A stretch of DNA of 64,000 nt from Fulvivirga lutea (lineage in GTDB: Bacteria; Bacteroidota; Bacteroidia; Cytophagales; Cyclobacteriaceae). Location of the stretch: positions 186,001 through 250,000 of the forward strand of contig NZ_CP070608.1 in the NCBI RefSeq assembly GCF_017068455.1. The letters are read 5' to 3'. Made by a program: the position numbers and the translations under genes. The notes under the pieces are model-generated. The model searched no databases. It saw only the letters and a program-made list of their open reading frames with translations, and was not told where the DNA came from. Of the stretch, positions 40,394 through 49,397 are shown in pieces. The number at the start of each line of letters is the position of its first letter. The first letter of the stretch is position 1.

Positions 40394-41146
40394 TTGATCA
40401 TAAAGGACATTCATTTGAAAATAATTAGAGGCCTTCACACAGTTTATGCGCTGATCATTTTTATGATCCTGTTTATTCTGCTCCTACCCCTATTTTTAAT
40501 ACCTATTTTCAGACAAAGTCAATTTCATCTTACAGGCATATTCAATAGAATTTGGGCAAATCTATTCTTCAGGCTTACCTTCTTTCCAATTGATCTGGAA
40601 TATAGATTCAATTACAAGGAGAAAAGACAATATGTGTTCTGCCCTAACCATTTTTCGTATTTGGATATCCCAACAATGGGTTTAAATAAAATTAACGCAG
40701 TTTTCGTGGGAAAAAACGATATGGAGAATATTCCATTATTCGGCTATATGTATCGAAAACTGCACATAACAGTAGATCGAACTAGTTTAAAAAGCAGGTA
40801 TAATACTATTCTGAGATCATTTGAAGCTATTGATGAAGGCAAGAGCCTAATGATTTTTCCTGAAGGCGGTATTTTAACTAACAATGTGCCTGAAATGGTA
40901 AAATTTAAGGATGGAGCATTCCGAACGGCCATAGAGAAACAAATTCCAATAGTGCCGGTAACTATTCCTTATAATTGGATAATTTTGCCTGATGGTCAAT
41001 GGTTGCCAAAGGTCAGAACCATTAAAGTAATCTATCACGAACCGATAGAAACTAAGGGTCTAACATTAGAAAATTTGGCTGAACTTAAGCAACAGACATT
41101 CGATACTATTGATCAGGAATTGAAGAAAGCACTCAATGAAAGTTGA
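40394..41146 (+). CDS. 1-acyl-sn-glycerol-3-phosphate acyltransferase (PlsC-like)
   Basis: The 250-residue enzyme acylates lysophosphatidic acid to phosphatidic acid at the inner membrane. It has N-terminal membrane helices (about 17-40), the acyltransferase motif CPNHFSYLDIPTM (HX4D, about 78-90), a second block near VDRTSLKSR and FPEGG (about 158-162). The N terminus is uncertain: TTG 40394 is the longest start and TTG 40415 a plausible alternative, with no ATG before the first helix. It overlaps gatC by 11 bases. Confidence 0.9.
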   Translation: MIIKDIHLKIIRGLHTVYALIIFMILFILLLPLFLIPIFRQSQFHLTGIFNRIWANLFFRLTFFPIDLEYRFNYKEKRQYVFCPNHFSYLDIPTMGLNKINAVFVGKNDMENIPLFGYMYRKLHITVDRTSLKSRYNTILRSFEAIDEGKSLMIFPEGGILTNNVPEMVKFKDGAFRTAIEKQIPIVPVTIPYNWIILPDGQWLPKVRTIKVIYHEPIETKGLTLENLAELKQQTFDTIDQELKKALNES

Positions 41147-41423
41147 TAGAGAATTATTAAATAAAACTGCGCACCTGGCAAGACTTGAGTTTGATGAGAA
41201 ATCAGCAGAATCTATGATGGCTGATATGTCCAAAATCATCACATGGGTTGAAAAACTCAACGAAGTAGATACTGAAGGTGTGGCTCCGCTTACTACAATG
41301 TCTCACGAAGTAAATGTGCTAAGAGAAGATGAAGTTAAACCACATTTAAGTCATGAGCGTGCATTAAAAAATGCACCAAAAAAGGATGCTGATTTTTTCA
41401 GAGTCCCAAAAGTAATGGAGTAA
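41136..41423 (+). CDS. gatC: Asp/Glu-tRNA(Asn/Gln) amidotransferase subunit C
   Basis: GatC is the small bracing subunit of the amidotransferase that converts misacylated Glu-tRNA(Gln) or Asp-tRNA(Asn). The 95-residue protein has the family start HLARLEFDE (about 13-21), the linker VDTEGVAPLTTMSHEVNVLREDEV and an end in DADFFRVPKVM. GatA and GatB are not in the window. It overlaps the acyltransferase gene at its start, and the 1000-residue membrane-TPR gene begins one base after its stop. Confidence 0.95.
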   Translation: MKVDRELLNKTAHLARLEFDEKSAESMMADMSKIITWVEKLNEVDTEGVAPLTTMSHEVNVLREDEVKPHLSHERALKNAPKKDADFFRVPKVME

Positions 41424-41424
41424 T

Positions 41425-44400
41425 ATGCAAACAAACTATTTCTGGAATACCTGGCCCAAAGAAGGTCGTAATTTATACCTGCTTTTTTTAGGCGGATTGT
41501 TACTATCAATCCTGTGGATGTGCTACCACTATTTTGCTGGTATTCACAGTTTTTTAGATTGGAATATTTTAGCCGAAGTAGATAAAACAGGAATTTTAGT
41601 TGACGTATTTAAGATAGGCCCGTTTAATCTTACACAAAATGTAGAAAGCACTTATTTTCTGCAAAAATATGCCGGAACAGCACCATTAATATCCTCTACA
41701 GATTATTACATTTTCTTAGCGATTATAAGCATCTGCGCCTCAGTGCTCATTGCATTGATAAGTGCTTTTAAAAAATTCTGGTACTTCATTGGTGTAGCTT
41801 TATTCACTTTCTTTCTGGTAAGTCTTAAACTAGAGCTTTTATTACTATTTGATAGCAATGACAAAATAGGGTTAATCACTGCTATACTACTCTATCTGCC
41901 TTTATCTTATCTTTTTAATCAATTCTGGACACAAACAAGCTTAATAAAAAGAATTGGTGCCTTTTTGATTATTACAGGCGCATTGGCTCTGTTCTTCTAT
42001 CTTTCAGCAGCTACGCCAAAACCATTTTTCTATTTGGCGACATCGCTCAATTCAGCAGCAACCGTTTTGAGTCTGGTATTCATTTTCACGGTAGCGCATG
42101 AAATAGTTGCCGGATTTGCATTTTTATTATTCGGATCTGGAACAACCACCACTAAAAATGGTACCGTTCACTTCTTAATTATCAGCATTATATATCTGAC
42201 AAACGTGGTATTCGCCTATCTTCATGAAGCTAACCTTGTTGATTGGAATATATTTTATTTAGATGTGTACTTACTCTTAACTGTAAGTGCCATTCTTGGT
42301 ATTTGGGGATTTAGACACCGCGAAAACCAATATGATTTTGCCCTGAAATTTGCCCCCACAGGCGCTCTGCTTTACTTAACCTTTGGTATAATCTGTTTCA
42401 CCACAATTGCCCATTTTTATAACATAGGAAATGATGCAGGCCTCGAGATTTTTCGGGATTTTATCTTATATGCCCACATGGGGTTTGGGTTCATTTTCGT
42501 TTTGTATACCCTGGCCAATTTTGCAGGACTTCTAAAAAGTAAACTGGCTATCTACAAAGTAATCTATAAGCCTACAAACATGCCCTATTTCACATTTAGG
42601 TTTGCAGGGCTTATTGTAGTGATTGCATTTGTACTTAAGGCTAATTGGAAGGTGCCCGTGTTTCAAAATTCAGCTTCAAACTATAACAGTGTTGCAGATT
42701 ATCATCATTCCAATGGAGAAAATTTACTTGCCGAGAGATATTACTTAGAGGCCAGTGAATACGCTCTTTTTAATCATAAGTCGAATTACTCTATTGCGAT
42801 TATTAATGATCGAATGAATAATGAGGAGCGGGCTATAATCCGCTATAAAGAAGCCATTAAGAAATATCCTAGTCCTCAAGCCTATATCAACCTTTCGATT
42901 CTGTTTAATAAACAAAACCGATTTTTCGATGCACTATTTACACTTCGAGATGGACAGAAAAAATTTCCTCAGAGCACCGAAATTCAAAATGCCCTTGGCT
43001 TGCAATATGGCAAAACCAATGTGATAGATTCTGCCATCTATTTTTTGGATAAGGCAGCTACTAATAACCCTAAAAAAGGAAGTGCTGCCAGCAATATTTT
43101 GGCTTTAATTGCATCCAACAATCTTTCTATCGATGTTGATTCAGTATTAAAAGAATATGCAGTAGAGGCAAATCCGGTGAGTTTGAATAACACCCTGGTT
43201 TTAAGCAACAAGAATCGAAAAATTAAAGAGTTAGCCTATAACTTTTCTGATTCAGCTTTATCTACCATAGATATATCCATACTTTCAAATAAAGCTATTA
43301 ACCGGCTATTTAGTGCCGATAGTTTTAACACAAAAGAATTGAAGGCTTATGCTGAATACGAACGAAACTATGTTGCTAGAGAAGGGCTAGACTACCTTTA
43401 TTGCTTGCATCAATACAAAAATAAGCAAGTGCACACTGCATTCAGAAAGCTCAACTGGATGGCTAGCACAAGGGAAAAAATTGCTGCCAAATATTTTGAT
43501 GATCTTGGGCTTTGGGCATTGGAGCAAGAAGCACCAGAAGTAGCTGCTCAGTATTTCCAGTGGTCTTTAGATAGAAACTATGAAGAAGCTAAGTTTCATT
43601 TAGCCATCGCCTTATCTGAAATGCAACATGAAAATGCTGCACTTGCCTGGCAAGATCTTTCAGTAAATGGTCCCACTGATCTGAGGTCAATTTCAGAAAA
43701 AATGTATGCGCTGATGTCAAGTAAACTCGATGAAAATGCGAGCGATTACGACAAAACATTATATGCGAGGTATAGGCTCTCCTACAGTGATACTTCAGAA
43801 TTTAAGCAATTAATAAAATCCATTAAAGACCCCAATTACAGAGCCAGTGCGGTGCTTACTATGTGTGAAAAACTGTGGGATCGTGAACTTATTGAAAGCA
43901 CGATAAATGTTTACAGCCTTATTGAAAACATTGCGATAACTGATAAGCAGCTTTTTGAAAATATTCAATTCTTTGAATTGAACATGCTGGCATATCAGGG
44001 TCAGATTCGTGATTTGGCAAGTAAAATTAACCAGGGTGTTGAGTTTGGGCCGGAAAGGTTTTTGGAAAAAGCACTTTATACAGGATTAATAGCCTTCTCA
44101 AGTGGTGACTCTATCATGGCCAAAAAGCAATTTGATATTCTTGGAGATCGAAATCCCTTTTACGAGGAATCAGTTATTTCTTCCGCAGAATTCATGAATC
44201 TCACTGACAAGTTTGAAGCTTACAATATGCTTTTAAACGCCACTGAGATTAATCCTAATTCCATTAAACTATTAATAGCATACATTTATCAGTGCGGCAG
44301 AATAGAGCAAGAAACCTATGCAAAATCCGGTTTAGAAAAAATAAAGACCATGGTAAGTGACTCAGAGTATACCAAGATAAAATCTACTTATGATAAAATT

Positions 44401-44427
44401 CTGGAAGAGGCATCAAATGCCTGGTAA
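41425..44427 (+). CDS. Large polytopic membrane protein with TPR C-terminal half
   Basis: The 1000-residue protein has about nine to ten hydrophobic helices in its first 420 residues. A long soluble half (about 430-1000) follows, with degenerate tetratricopeptide repeats such as AERYYLEASEYALFNHKSNYSIAI, EERAIIRYKEAIKKYP and SPQAYINLSILFNKQNRFFDALF. I do not recognise the membrane domain as any named enzyme. The TPR part probably faces the periplasm, as the last helix precedes VFQNSASN. It is coupled to gatC by one base and lies upstream of gcvT. Related architectures occur in Cytophagales as uncharacterised proteins. Confidence 0.8.
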   Translation: MQTNYFWNTWPKEGRNLYLLFLGGLLLSILWMCYHYFAGIHSFLDWNILAEVDKTGILVDVFKIGPFNLTQNVESTYFLQKYAGTAPLISSTDYYIFLAIISICASVLIALISAFKKFWYFIGVALFTFFLVSLKLELLLLFDSNDKIGLITAILLYLPLSYLFNQFWTQTSLIKRIGAFLIITGALALFFYLSAATPKPFFYLATSLNSAATVLSLVFIFTVAHEIVAGFAFLLFGSGTTTTKNGTVHFLIISIIYLTNVVFAYLHEANLVDWNIFYLDVYLLLTVSAILGIWGFRHRENQYDFALKFAPTGALLYLTFGIICFTTIAHFYNIGNDAGLEIFRDFILYAHMGFGFIFVLYTLANFAGLLKSKLAIYKVIYKPTNMPYFTFRFAGLIVVIAFVLKANWKVPVFQNSASNYNSVADYHHSNGENLLAERYYLEASEYALFNHKSNYSIAIINDRMNNEERAIIRYKEAIKKYPSPQAYINLSILFNKQNRFFDALFTLRDGQKKFPQSTEIQNALGLQYGKTNVIDSAIYFLDKAATNNPKKGSAASNILALIASNNLSIDVDSVLKEYAVEANPVSLNNTLVLSNKNRKIKELAYNFSDSALSTIDISILSNKAINRLFSADSFNTKELKAYAEYERNYVAREGLDYLYCLHQYKNKQVHTAFRKLNWMASTREKIAAKYFDDLGLWALEQEAPEVAAQYFQWSLDRNYEEAKFHLAIALSEMQHENAALAWQDLSVNGPTDLRSISEKMYALMSSKLDENASDYDKTLYARYRLSYSDTSEFKQLIKSIKDPNYRASAVLTMCEKLWDRELIESTINVYSLIENIAITDKQLFENIQFFELNMLAYQGQIRDLASKINQGVEFGPERFLEKALYTGLIAFSSGDSIMAKKQFDILGDRNPFYEESVISSAEFMNLTDKFEAYNMLLNATEINPNSIKLLIAYIYQCGRIEQETYAKSGLEKIKTMVSDSEYTKIKSTYDKILEEASNAW

Positions 44428-44452
44428 CCGTTTTTCATAAAATTTAAAAAAT

Positions 44453-44460
44453 TAACTTTG
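44453..44460 (+). promoter_or_regulatory. -7 box of the gcvT promoter
   Basis: TAACTTTG matches TAnnTTTG, 21 bases before ATG 44482. Confidence 0.6.
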
Positions 44461-44481
44461 CCGCCTATTAACTAAGAAACT

Positions 44482-45564
44482 ATGGAACTGAAGAAAATAG
44501 CCCTTAACGATATTCATGAAAAACTTGGTGCTAAAATGGTGCCTTTTGCCGGTTACAACATGCCTGTACGTTACAGCTCAGATATTGAAGAGCACATGAC
44601 AGTAAGAAATGGCGTTGGTATCTTTGATGTATCGCACATGGGTGAATTCTTAATTTCCGGTCCAAATGCATTAGATCTTATTCAAAAAGTTACTTCTAAC
44701 GATGCATCAACATTAGAAATTGGAAGGGCACAATATTCTTGCTTACCTAACGATGATGGCGGAATTGTTGATGATTTGTTGGTGTATCAAATGAAAGAAG
44801 AGCAATATCTGCTAGTAGTGAATGCATCTAATATAGAAAAAGACTGGAATTGGATCTCTTCAAAGAATGATGTAGGTGCTGAGATGAAAAATATCTCTGA
44901 CGACTTTTCACTATTTGCAGTTCAAGGACCAAAGGCTGTTGAAGCCTTACAGAAACTTACCTCAGTTGACTTATCAGCAATTAAATTTTATCACTTTGAT
45001 GTGGGAGATTTTGCTGGCGCTGAGCATGTGATTATATCAGCTACTGGATATACAGGTGCAGGAGGTTTTGAAATATACATGCACAACCATCATGCTGAAA
45101 TGATTTGGAATAAAATTATGGAAGCTGGCAAAGAGTTTGACATTAAGCCGATTGGTTTAGGTGCCAGAGATACCCTAAGAATGGAAATGGGTTATTGCTT
45201 GTATGGCAATGATATTGATGATACCACCTCGCCTTTAGAAGCAGGCCTTGGCTGGATTACAAAATTTACAAAGGATTTTACCAACTCTGAGGCTTTAAAG
45301 AAGCAAAAAGAGGAGGGTGTAACTCAGAAGTTAGTCGGTTTCAAAATGATTGACAGAGGCATTCCTCGCCATGATTATGATATTCAGGATGCTGATGGAA
45401 ATAAAATTGGTAGAGTAACTTCTGGTACTCAGTCGCCAGTACTTTCTCAGGGTATTGGAATGGGTTATGTAAAAACCGAATTTGCTAAACCAGAGACTGA
45501 AATATTCATAGCTGTTAGAAACCGAAGCCTGAAGGCAGTAGTGAGTAAGTTGCCTTTGATATGA
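44482..45564 (+). CDS. gcvT: Glycine cleavage system aminomethyltransferase (T protein)
   Basis: T protein releases ammonia and transfers the methylene unit of the H-protein-bound aminomethyl group to tetrahydrofolate. The 360-residue protein shows [15 protein letters not shown] (about 19-33), [22 protein letters not shown] (with the catalytic Asp region about 94-104) and [18 protein letters not shown] (about 227-244). The C-terminal domain ends with [10 protein letters not shown]. GcvH and GcvP are not in the window. It has its own promoter, and a repeat module begins 52 bases after its stop. Confidence 0.96.
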   Translation: MELKKIALNDIHEKLGAKMVPFAGYNMPVRYSSDIEEHMTVRNGVGIFDVSHMGEFLISGPNALDLIQKVTSNDASTLEIGRAQYSCLPNDDGGIVDDLLVYQMKEEQYLLVVNASNIEKDWNWISSKNDVGAEMKNISDDFSLFAVQGPKAVEALQKLTSVDLSAIKFYHFDVGDFAGAEHVIISATGYTGAGGFEIYMHNHHAEMIWNKIMEAGKEFDIKPIGLGARDTLRMEMGYCLYGNDIDDTTSPLEAGLGWITKFTKDFTNSEALKKQKEEGVTQKLVGFKMIDRGIPRHDYDIQDADGNKIGRVTSGTQSPVLSQGIGMGYVKTEFAKPETEIFIAVRNRSLKAVVSKLPLI

Positions 45565-45615
45565 GGAAAAGTTTGGGTTTGAGAGCTAATGAAATTTTCG
45601 TTAATGAATAAAAAG

Positions 45616-45683
45616 ATTCCGGCTCAAGGCCGGAATGACAATATTTTAAATATCTACTTGTCATTGCGGACTTGATCCGCAAT
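45616..45683. repeat. Palindromic repeat module, copy B (left of the GIY-YIG gene)
   Basis: Two hairpins (arms ATTCCGG/CCGGAAT at 45616-45636; ATTGCGG/CCGCAAT at 45663-45683) are joined by GACA...TGTC. The motif CGGACTTGATCCG is shared with copy C and, in altered form, with copy A at 22097. Confidence 0.85.
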
Positions 45684-45699
45684 CCTGGATTTAGAAACA

Positions 45700-46017
45700 A
45701 TGCCTGATCATCAATACTTCGTTTATATACTGAGCAGCAACTCAAATTCAACAATTTACACAGGTGTAACCAATGATTTAGAAACACGGGTTCTCCAACA
45801 CAAACTAAAAACTGTCAAAGGCTTTTCTTCAAAGTATAATGTAGATAAGCTCGTACATTTTGAAGAATTCAATCAAGTAAATGATGCAATAGCACGAGAA
45901 AAGCAACTTAAGAATTGGAAGCGCATTTGGAAAAATGAATTGATTGAAAAAGAAAATCCGAAGTGGAAAGACCTTAGTGAAGATTGGTATCATGATGATG
46001 ATTTAGTCAAGAAATAA
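45700..46017 (+). CDS. GIY-YIG domain nuclease-like protein
   Basis: The 105-residue protein has the GIY-YIG fold of the UPF0213/YhbQ type. YFVYILSS (about 6-13) and IYTGVTNDLETRVLQH (about 19-34) provide the name-giving strands and catalytic Arg. FSSKYNVDKLVHFE and AIAREKQLKNWKR follow, and the C-terminal ENPKWKDLSEDW is also conserved. The homologous fold cleaves DNA in homing endonucleases, but free-standing members have no settled role. It is enclosed by palindromic repeat modules: copy B ends 16 bases before its start and copy C begins 4 bases after its stop. Confidence 0.92.
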   Translation: MPDHQYFVYILSSNSNSTIYTGVTNDLETRVLQHKLKTVKGFSSKYNVDKLVHFEEFNQVNDAIAREKQLKNWKRIWKNELIEKENPKWKDLSEDWYHDDDLVKK

Positions 46018-46021
46018 TGGG

Positions 46022-46085
46022 ATGCCGGATCAAGTCCGGCATGACAGCTTATTTGGATTGTCGTTTCGGATTTAATCCAGAATCC
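46022..46085. repeat. Palindromic repeat module, copy C (right of the GIY-YIG gene)
   Basis: A hairpin with arms ATGCCGGA/TCCGGCAT (46022-46042) is followed by GACA. A second, partly decayed hairpin with TGTC (46059-46085) follows, repeating the GACA-spacer-TGTC layout of copy B. Confidence 0.8.
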
Positions 46086-46339
46086 AGAATTTAAAGCAGT
46101 AATTTTACCTCATCTCACCTTTTTCTTTAGTTTCTCTATAGGATAGCGTTAATTGAGTTTAATCATTCAATTATTTACCGAATGTTCAGGTAAGTTGAAA
46201 AAATAGTGTTAAAAGAAGTTAACATCCACAGAGATCACCAATTTATTAGTTTGTTTCAGAATAAAAATTATTTTTGATGTAGACTGCGTAATGCATTCTG
46301 ATATTGAACTTACATAAAACCTAAATACATTTTTTCGCC
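46086..46339. other. Intergenic leader before the Cache-HAMP-GAF gene
   Basis: Together with copy C this makes a 322-base gene-free stretch between the GIY-YIG gene and the sensor. It is AT-rich and holds no frame or clear terminator. ACTGCGTA at 46283-46290 matches the right half of the regulator box at 17310 and 18127, but the left half is absent. Confidence 0.5.
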
Positions 46340-48337
46340 ATGTTCAAAAACATGACAATTAAGAAAAAGATGATGTTTTTCATCTTGGGTCTTACCGTAG
46401 TAATTTATTCGATAACTATTGGATATACTATCTACAGCCTGCGTGATGAAGCCATTGAAGAAGCTAAAAAACTAGCTGATACGTATGCCTCAGATAAAGC
46501 CAACGACATTAAGGCGAAACTGGATGAAGATATGGCCATTACTCGTGCCATGACACTTATTATGCAGGATTATGTGGACCTGCCCACAGACCAACGAGAA
46601 AAGATGCAGTTTCAATTGATGAAAAGCATTTTGGAACAGTACCCGAAATACGAGGCGGTTTGGATGAGCTGGCAACTAGAATATATAGATTCTGCCTGGA
46701 CCAAAGAATATGGTCGACTGAGTATTAACTGCTATTGGGATAATGGAACCATAAAAACATCTCAGGAGAGAAAAGACTTAAATGGCTTTGTACTTGATGG
46801 TTTATACTATCGACTTTTAACTGAGAAAGTAGAGGTTTTAACCGAGCCTTATGAGTTCGACTCATATGATATTAATTCTGGAGGAACATTACTGGCCGTT
46901 TCACCAACTAAAACTTTGTTAGATGATGATGGCACGGCATTAGGTGTGATGGGCATCGATATGTCATTAGAAGAATACAGCAAAATGACTACTATTGAAG
47001 GTTATGAGCATGGTTATGCATTTCTGGCCTCCAACAACGGAACCATAGTAGCCCATAAAAATCCGGAATATTCAAACAAGCCATTAACAGTTTTGGACTA
47101 CTATGACGATTTGGATTTTAATCTAATGGAGCTAGTTCAAACCGGAGGCAAAAAATCATTTACTATCTACAGTGAAGAATTACAAGATGATGCTTATGTA
47201 TCGATAGCACCAATACCGGTAGGTAGATCTGATGCCCCCTGGTCAGTGGGAATTATCGTTCCGTATGCTGAAATAACCGGTACCATCAATACTACATTCT
47301 GGTTTATGATTGTTGTTGCCATTGTTGGTTTAACATTGTTAACATTCGTAATTCTTAGAATCAGTAATGATATTGTTAGTTCCTTAGAAAAGACCAGCGC
47401 TCTGCTGAAAGATATAGCCAGAGGAGATATTAACATGAGCAATAAGCTGGATGTGAACAGCAAAAACCGATTAGGGCAAATGTCCAGCTCAGTCAATACA
47501 TTAATGGATGAGCTCAATAAAAAAGCTACTTTCTCGAAGCTAATCGGAGAAGGCAATTTAGATGCTGATTTTGAAGTATCCAGTGAAGATGATGTATTAG
47601 GTAATTCACTTCTGGAGATGCGTAATAGCCTTAAGCATGCAAAGAGTGAAGAAGAAAAAAGAAGATGGACGAATGAAGGATTGGCGAAATTTGCAGACAT
47701 ACTTCAATCTGATTCAGAGAACCTTGATGCTTTATGCTCCAAAATAATCAGCAACTTGGTAAGCTATACGAAAGTGATACAAGGTGGCATTTTCCTTATT
47801 AATGATGATGATCCTAGCGATAAATTCATTCAGCTAAAGGGCGCGTATGCTTACGAACGCAAAAAGTGGATGGATAAGAGAATAGAAATGGATGAAGGGC
47901 TTGTGGCTCAATCAATGAAAGAGCAGAGCTACATCTACCTAAAGGAAGTTCCGCAAGATTATGTAAATATAACCTCTGGATTGGGCGAAGCTAAGCCTAA
48001 TGTAATTCTGATTATGCCATTAATGCTCAATGGAGAGGTATTTGGTGCAATAGAGCTGGTGTCATTTAATGAAATACCAACCTACCAGATAGAATTTCTA
48101 CAAAAATTGGCTGAAAATATCGCATCTACAGTATCCTCTGCGAAAATTAACAATACAACCAAGAAGTTATTAGAGCAATCTAAAATTCAGGCAGAAGACT
48201 TACAAAGCCAGGAAGAGGAGATGCGTCAAAACATGGAAGAACTGCAAGCTACACAGGAAGAGATGATTCGAAAAGAAAAAGAATACGTTAGCAAAATTGA
48301 GGAGTTGGAGAGAAAACTGGGTAATCAGAAAAAATAA
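46340..48337 (+). CDS. Cache-HAMP-GAF sensor without catalytic output domain
   Basis: The 665-residue protein has transmembrane helix 1 (about 11-31) and a periplasmic dCache domain (about 40-310, with GVMGIDMSLEEYSK and HGYAFLASNNGTIVAHKNP). Transmembrane helix 2 (about 316-338), HAMP (about 340-395), a GAF domain (about 448-600) and a C-terminal coiled coil (about 605-665) follow. There is no kinase, cyclase or methyl-accepting signature, so the signal must pass to another protein through the coiled coil. This architecture recurs in Cytophagales, and the ligand is unknown. Confidence 0.88.
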   Translation: MFKNMTIKKKMMFFILGLTVVIYSITIGYTIYSLRDEAIEEAKKLADTYASDKANDIKAKLDEDMAITRAMTLIMQDYVDLPTDQREKMQFQLMKSILEQYPKYEAVWMSWQLEYIDSAWTKEYGRLSINCYWDNGTIKTSQERKDLNGFVLDGLYYRLLTEKVEVLTEPYEFDSYDINSGGTLLAVSPTKTLLDDDGTALGVMGIDMSLEEYSKMTTIEGYEHGYAFLASNNGTIVAHKNPEYSNKPLTVLDYYDDLDFNLMELVQTGGKKSFTIYSEELQDDAYVSIAPIPVGRSDAPWSVGIIVPYAEITGTINTTFWFMIVVAIVGLTLLTFVILRISNDIVSSLEKTSALLKDIARGDINMSNKLDVNSKNRLGQMSSSVNTLMDELNKKATFSKLIGEGNLDADFEVSSEDDVLGNSLLEMRNSLKHAKSEEEKRRWTNEGLAKFADILQSDSENLDALCSKIISNLVSYTKVIQGGIFLINDDDPSDKFIQLKGAYAYERKKWMDKRIEMDEGLVAQSMKEQSYIYLKEVPQDYVNITSGLGEAKPNVILIMPLMLNGEVFGAIELVSFNEIPTYQIEFLQKLAENIASTVSSAKINNTTKKLLEQSKIQAEDLQSQEEEMRQNMEELQATQEEMIRKEKEYVSKIEELERKLGNQKK

Positions 48338-48367
48338 TCATTTAACATTGCAGCCAAAGTTTAGCTT

Positions 48368-49069
48368 ATGAAAACGGTTGACGTTTGCCTTAGTCCTGAC
48401 CTGATTCACCTGTATGATGTTACCGACAAGGTAGTTGTGGTAGTAGACATTTTAAGAGCAACATCTTGCATGACGGCAGGTTTGGCAAGCGGAGTGAAAA
48501 GCATTACTCCATTCGAAAACCTTGAGCAATGCCAGCGAATGAAAACCGAGGGTTATCTGATTGCTGGAGAACGGAATGGAGAAAAAGTAGAAGGATTTGA
48601 TCTCGGCAACTCACCTTTCGACTATATGGATGAAAAAGTAAAAGGTAAAAAAGTAGCAGTAACTACCACTAATGGTACTGTTGCCATTGAAAAGTCCAGA
48701 AGATCTATTGAAGTAATAATCGGTTCATTTCTAAACATAAGTAGCGTAGCGAGGTATGTGTTGGCTCAAAAGCAGAATGTACTTATTTTATGTGCCGGCT
48801 GGAAAGGTAAGGTAAATCTTGAGGACTCACTTTTTGCGGGGGCTCTTGTAGATAGAATTATTGATCAGTTCGATTATGAAACAGATGCACCGCTATTAGC
48901 TCGCTCTGGTTATTTACAAATGAAAGATGATCTTCTCGGCCAGATTAAAAACTCTTCTCATGCCAGAAGGTTGAATAGGCTGAACGTTATCAAAGACATT
49001 GAGTACTGTTTAACTGAGGATGTTTTTGATGTAGTGCCCAAGTTAAAAGATGGAGAGTTAGTAGTTTAA
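48368..49069 (+). CDS. comB: 2-phosphosulfolactate phosphatase (ComB family)
   Basis: ComB hydrolyses 2-phospho-3-sulfolactate to 3-sulfolactate, the second step of coenzyme M synthesis in methanogens. The 233-residue protein shows VVVVVDILRATSCMTAGLASG (about 22-42), AGERNGEKVEGFDLGNSPF (about 66-84) and TTTNGTVAI (about 98-106), all family blocks. Bacteroidota do not make coenzyme M, so the role here is open: sulfolactate or sulfonate metabolism, possibly connected with capnine-type sulfonolipids (speculation). No ComA or ComC gene is visible in the window. Confidence 0.9.
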   Translation: MKTVDVCLSPDLIHLYDVTDKVVVVVDILRATSCMTAGLASGVKSITPFENLEQCQRMKTEGYLIAGERNGEKVEGFDLGNSPFDYMDEKVKGKKVAVTTTNGTVAIEKSRRSIEVIIGSFLNISSVARYVLAQKQNVLILCAGWKGKVNLEDSLFAGALVDRIIDQFDYETDAPLLARSGYLQMKDDLLGQIKNSSHARRLNRLNVIKDIEYCLTEDVFDVVPKLKDGELVV

Positions 49070-49070
49070 G

Positions 49071-49397
49071 TTATTTTAACTTATCGTTATTCTTATGACG
49101 GTCTGCATCACGGATCGTTTTCTTTTCAAAGTTTTTTTCCAGTGCTTTAGTCAGATCAACACCGGTCTGATTAGCTAAGCAGATGAGAACCCAAAGAACA
49201 TCGGCCATCTCATCTCCCAACTCTTTATTCTTATCAGATTCTTTTTCTGATTGCTCCCCGTACCTGCGCGACATAATACGTGCCAGCTCACCTACCTCTT
49301 CTGTAAGAATGGTCATGTTTGTTAGTTCATTGAAATATCGAACACCAATGGTTTTGATCCATTCGTCTACTTTTTGCTGGGCTTCTTCGATTGTCAT
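49071..49397 (-). CDS. MazG-type nucleotide pyrophosphohydrolase
   Basis: The 108-residue all-helical protein has the MazG metal motif: EEVGELARIMSRR (EExxE, about 32-44) and ELGDEMADVLWVL (ExxD, about 60-72). It hydrolyses (d)NTPs to monophosphates and probably cleans up non-canonical nucleotides. It is the last gene of a minus-strand unit: dtd, a small membrane protein and mazG, each overlapping the next by 4 bases. The upstream DUF1232 genes may also belong. Confidence 0.93.
   Translation of the reverse strand: MTIEEAQQKVDEWIKTIGVRYFNELTNMTILTEEVGELARIMSRRYGEQSEKESDKNKELGDEMADVLWVLICLANQTGVDLTKALEKNFEKKTIRDADRHKNNDKLK

Noticed and set aside
45515-45787. A 90-residue minus-strand frame across gcvT and repeat copy B
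   Set aside because: It is made of repeat hairpin sequence and antisense gcvT/GIY-YIG sequence; there is no independent coding signal.
47194-47700. A 168-residue minus-strand frame opposite the Cache-HAMP-GAF gene
   Set aside because: It is an antisense shadow of a well-supported gene with recognisable domains.
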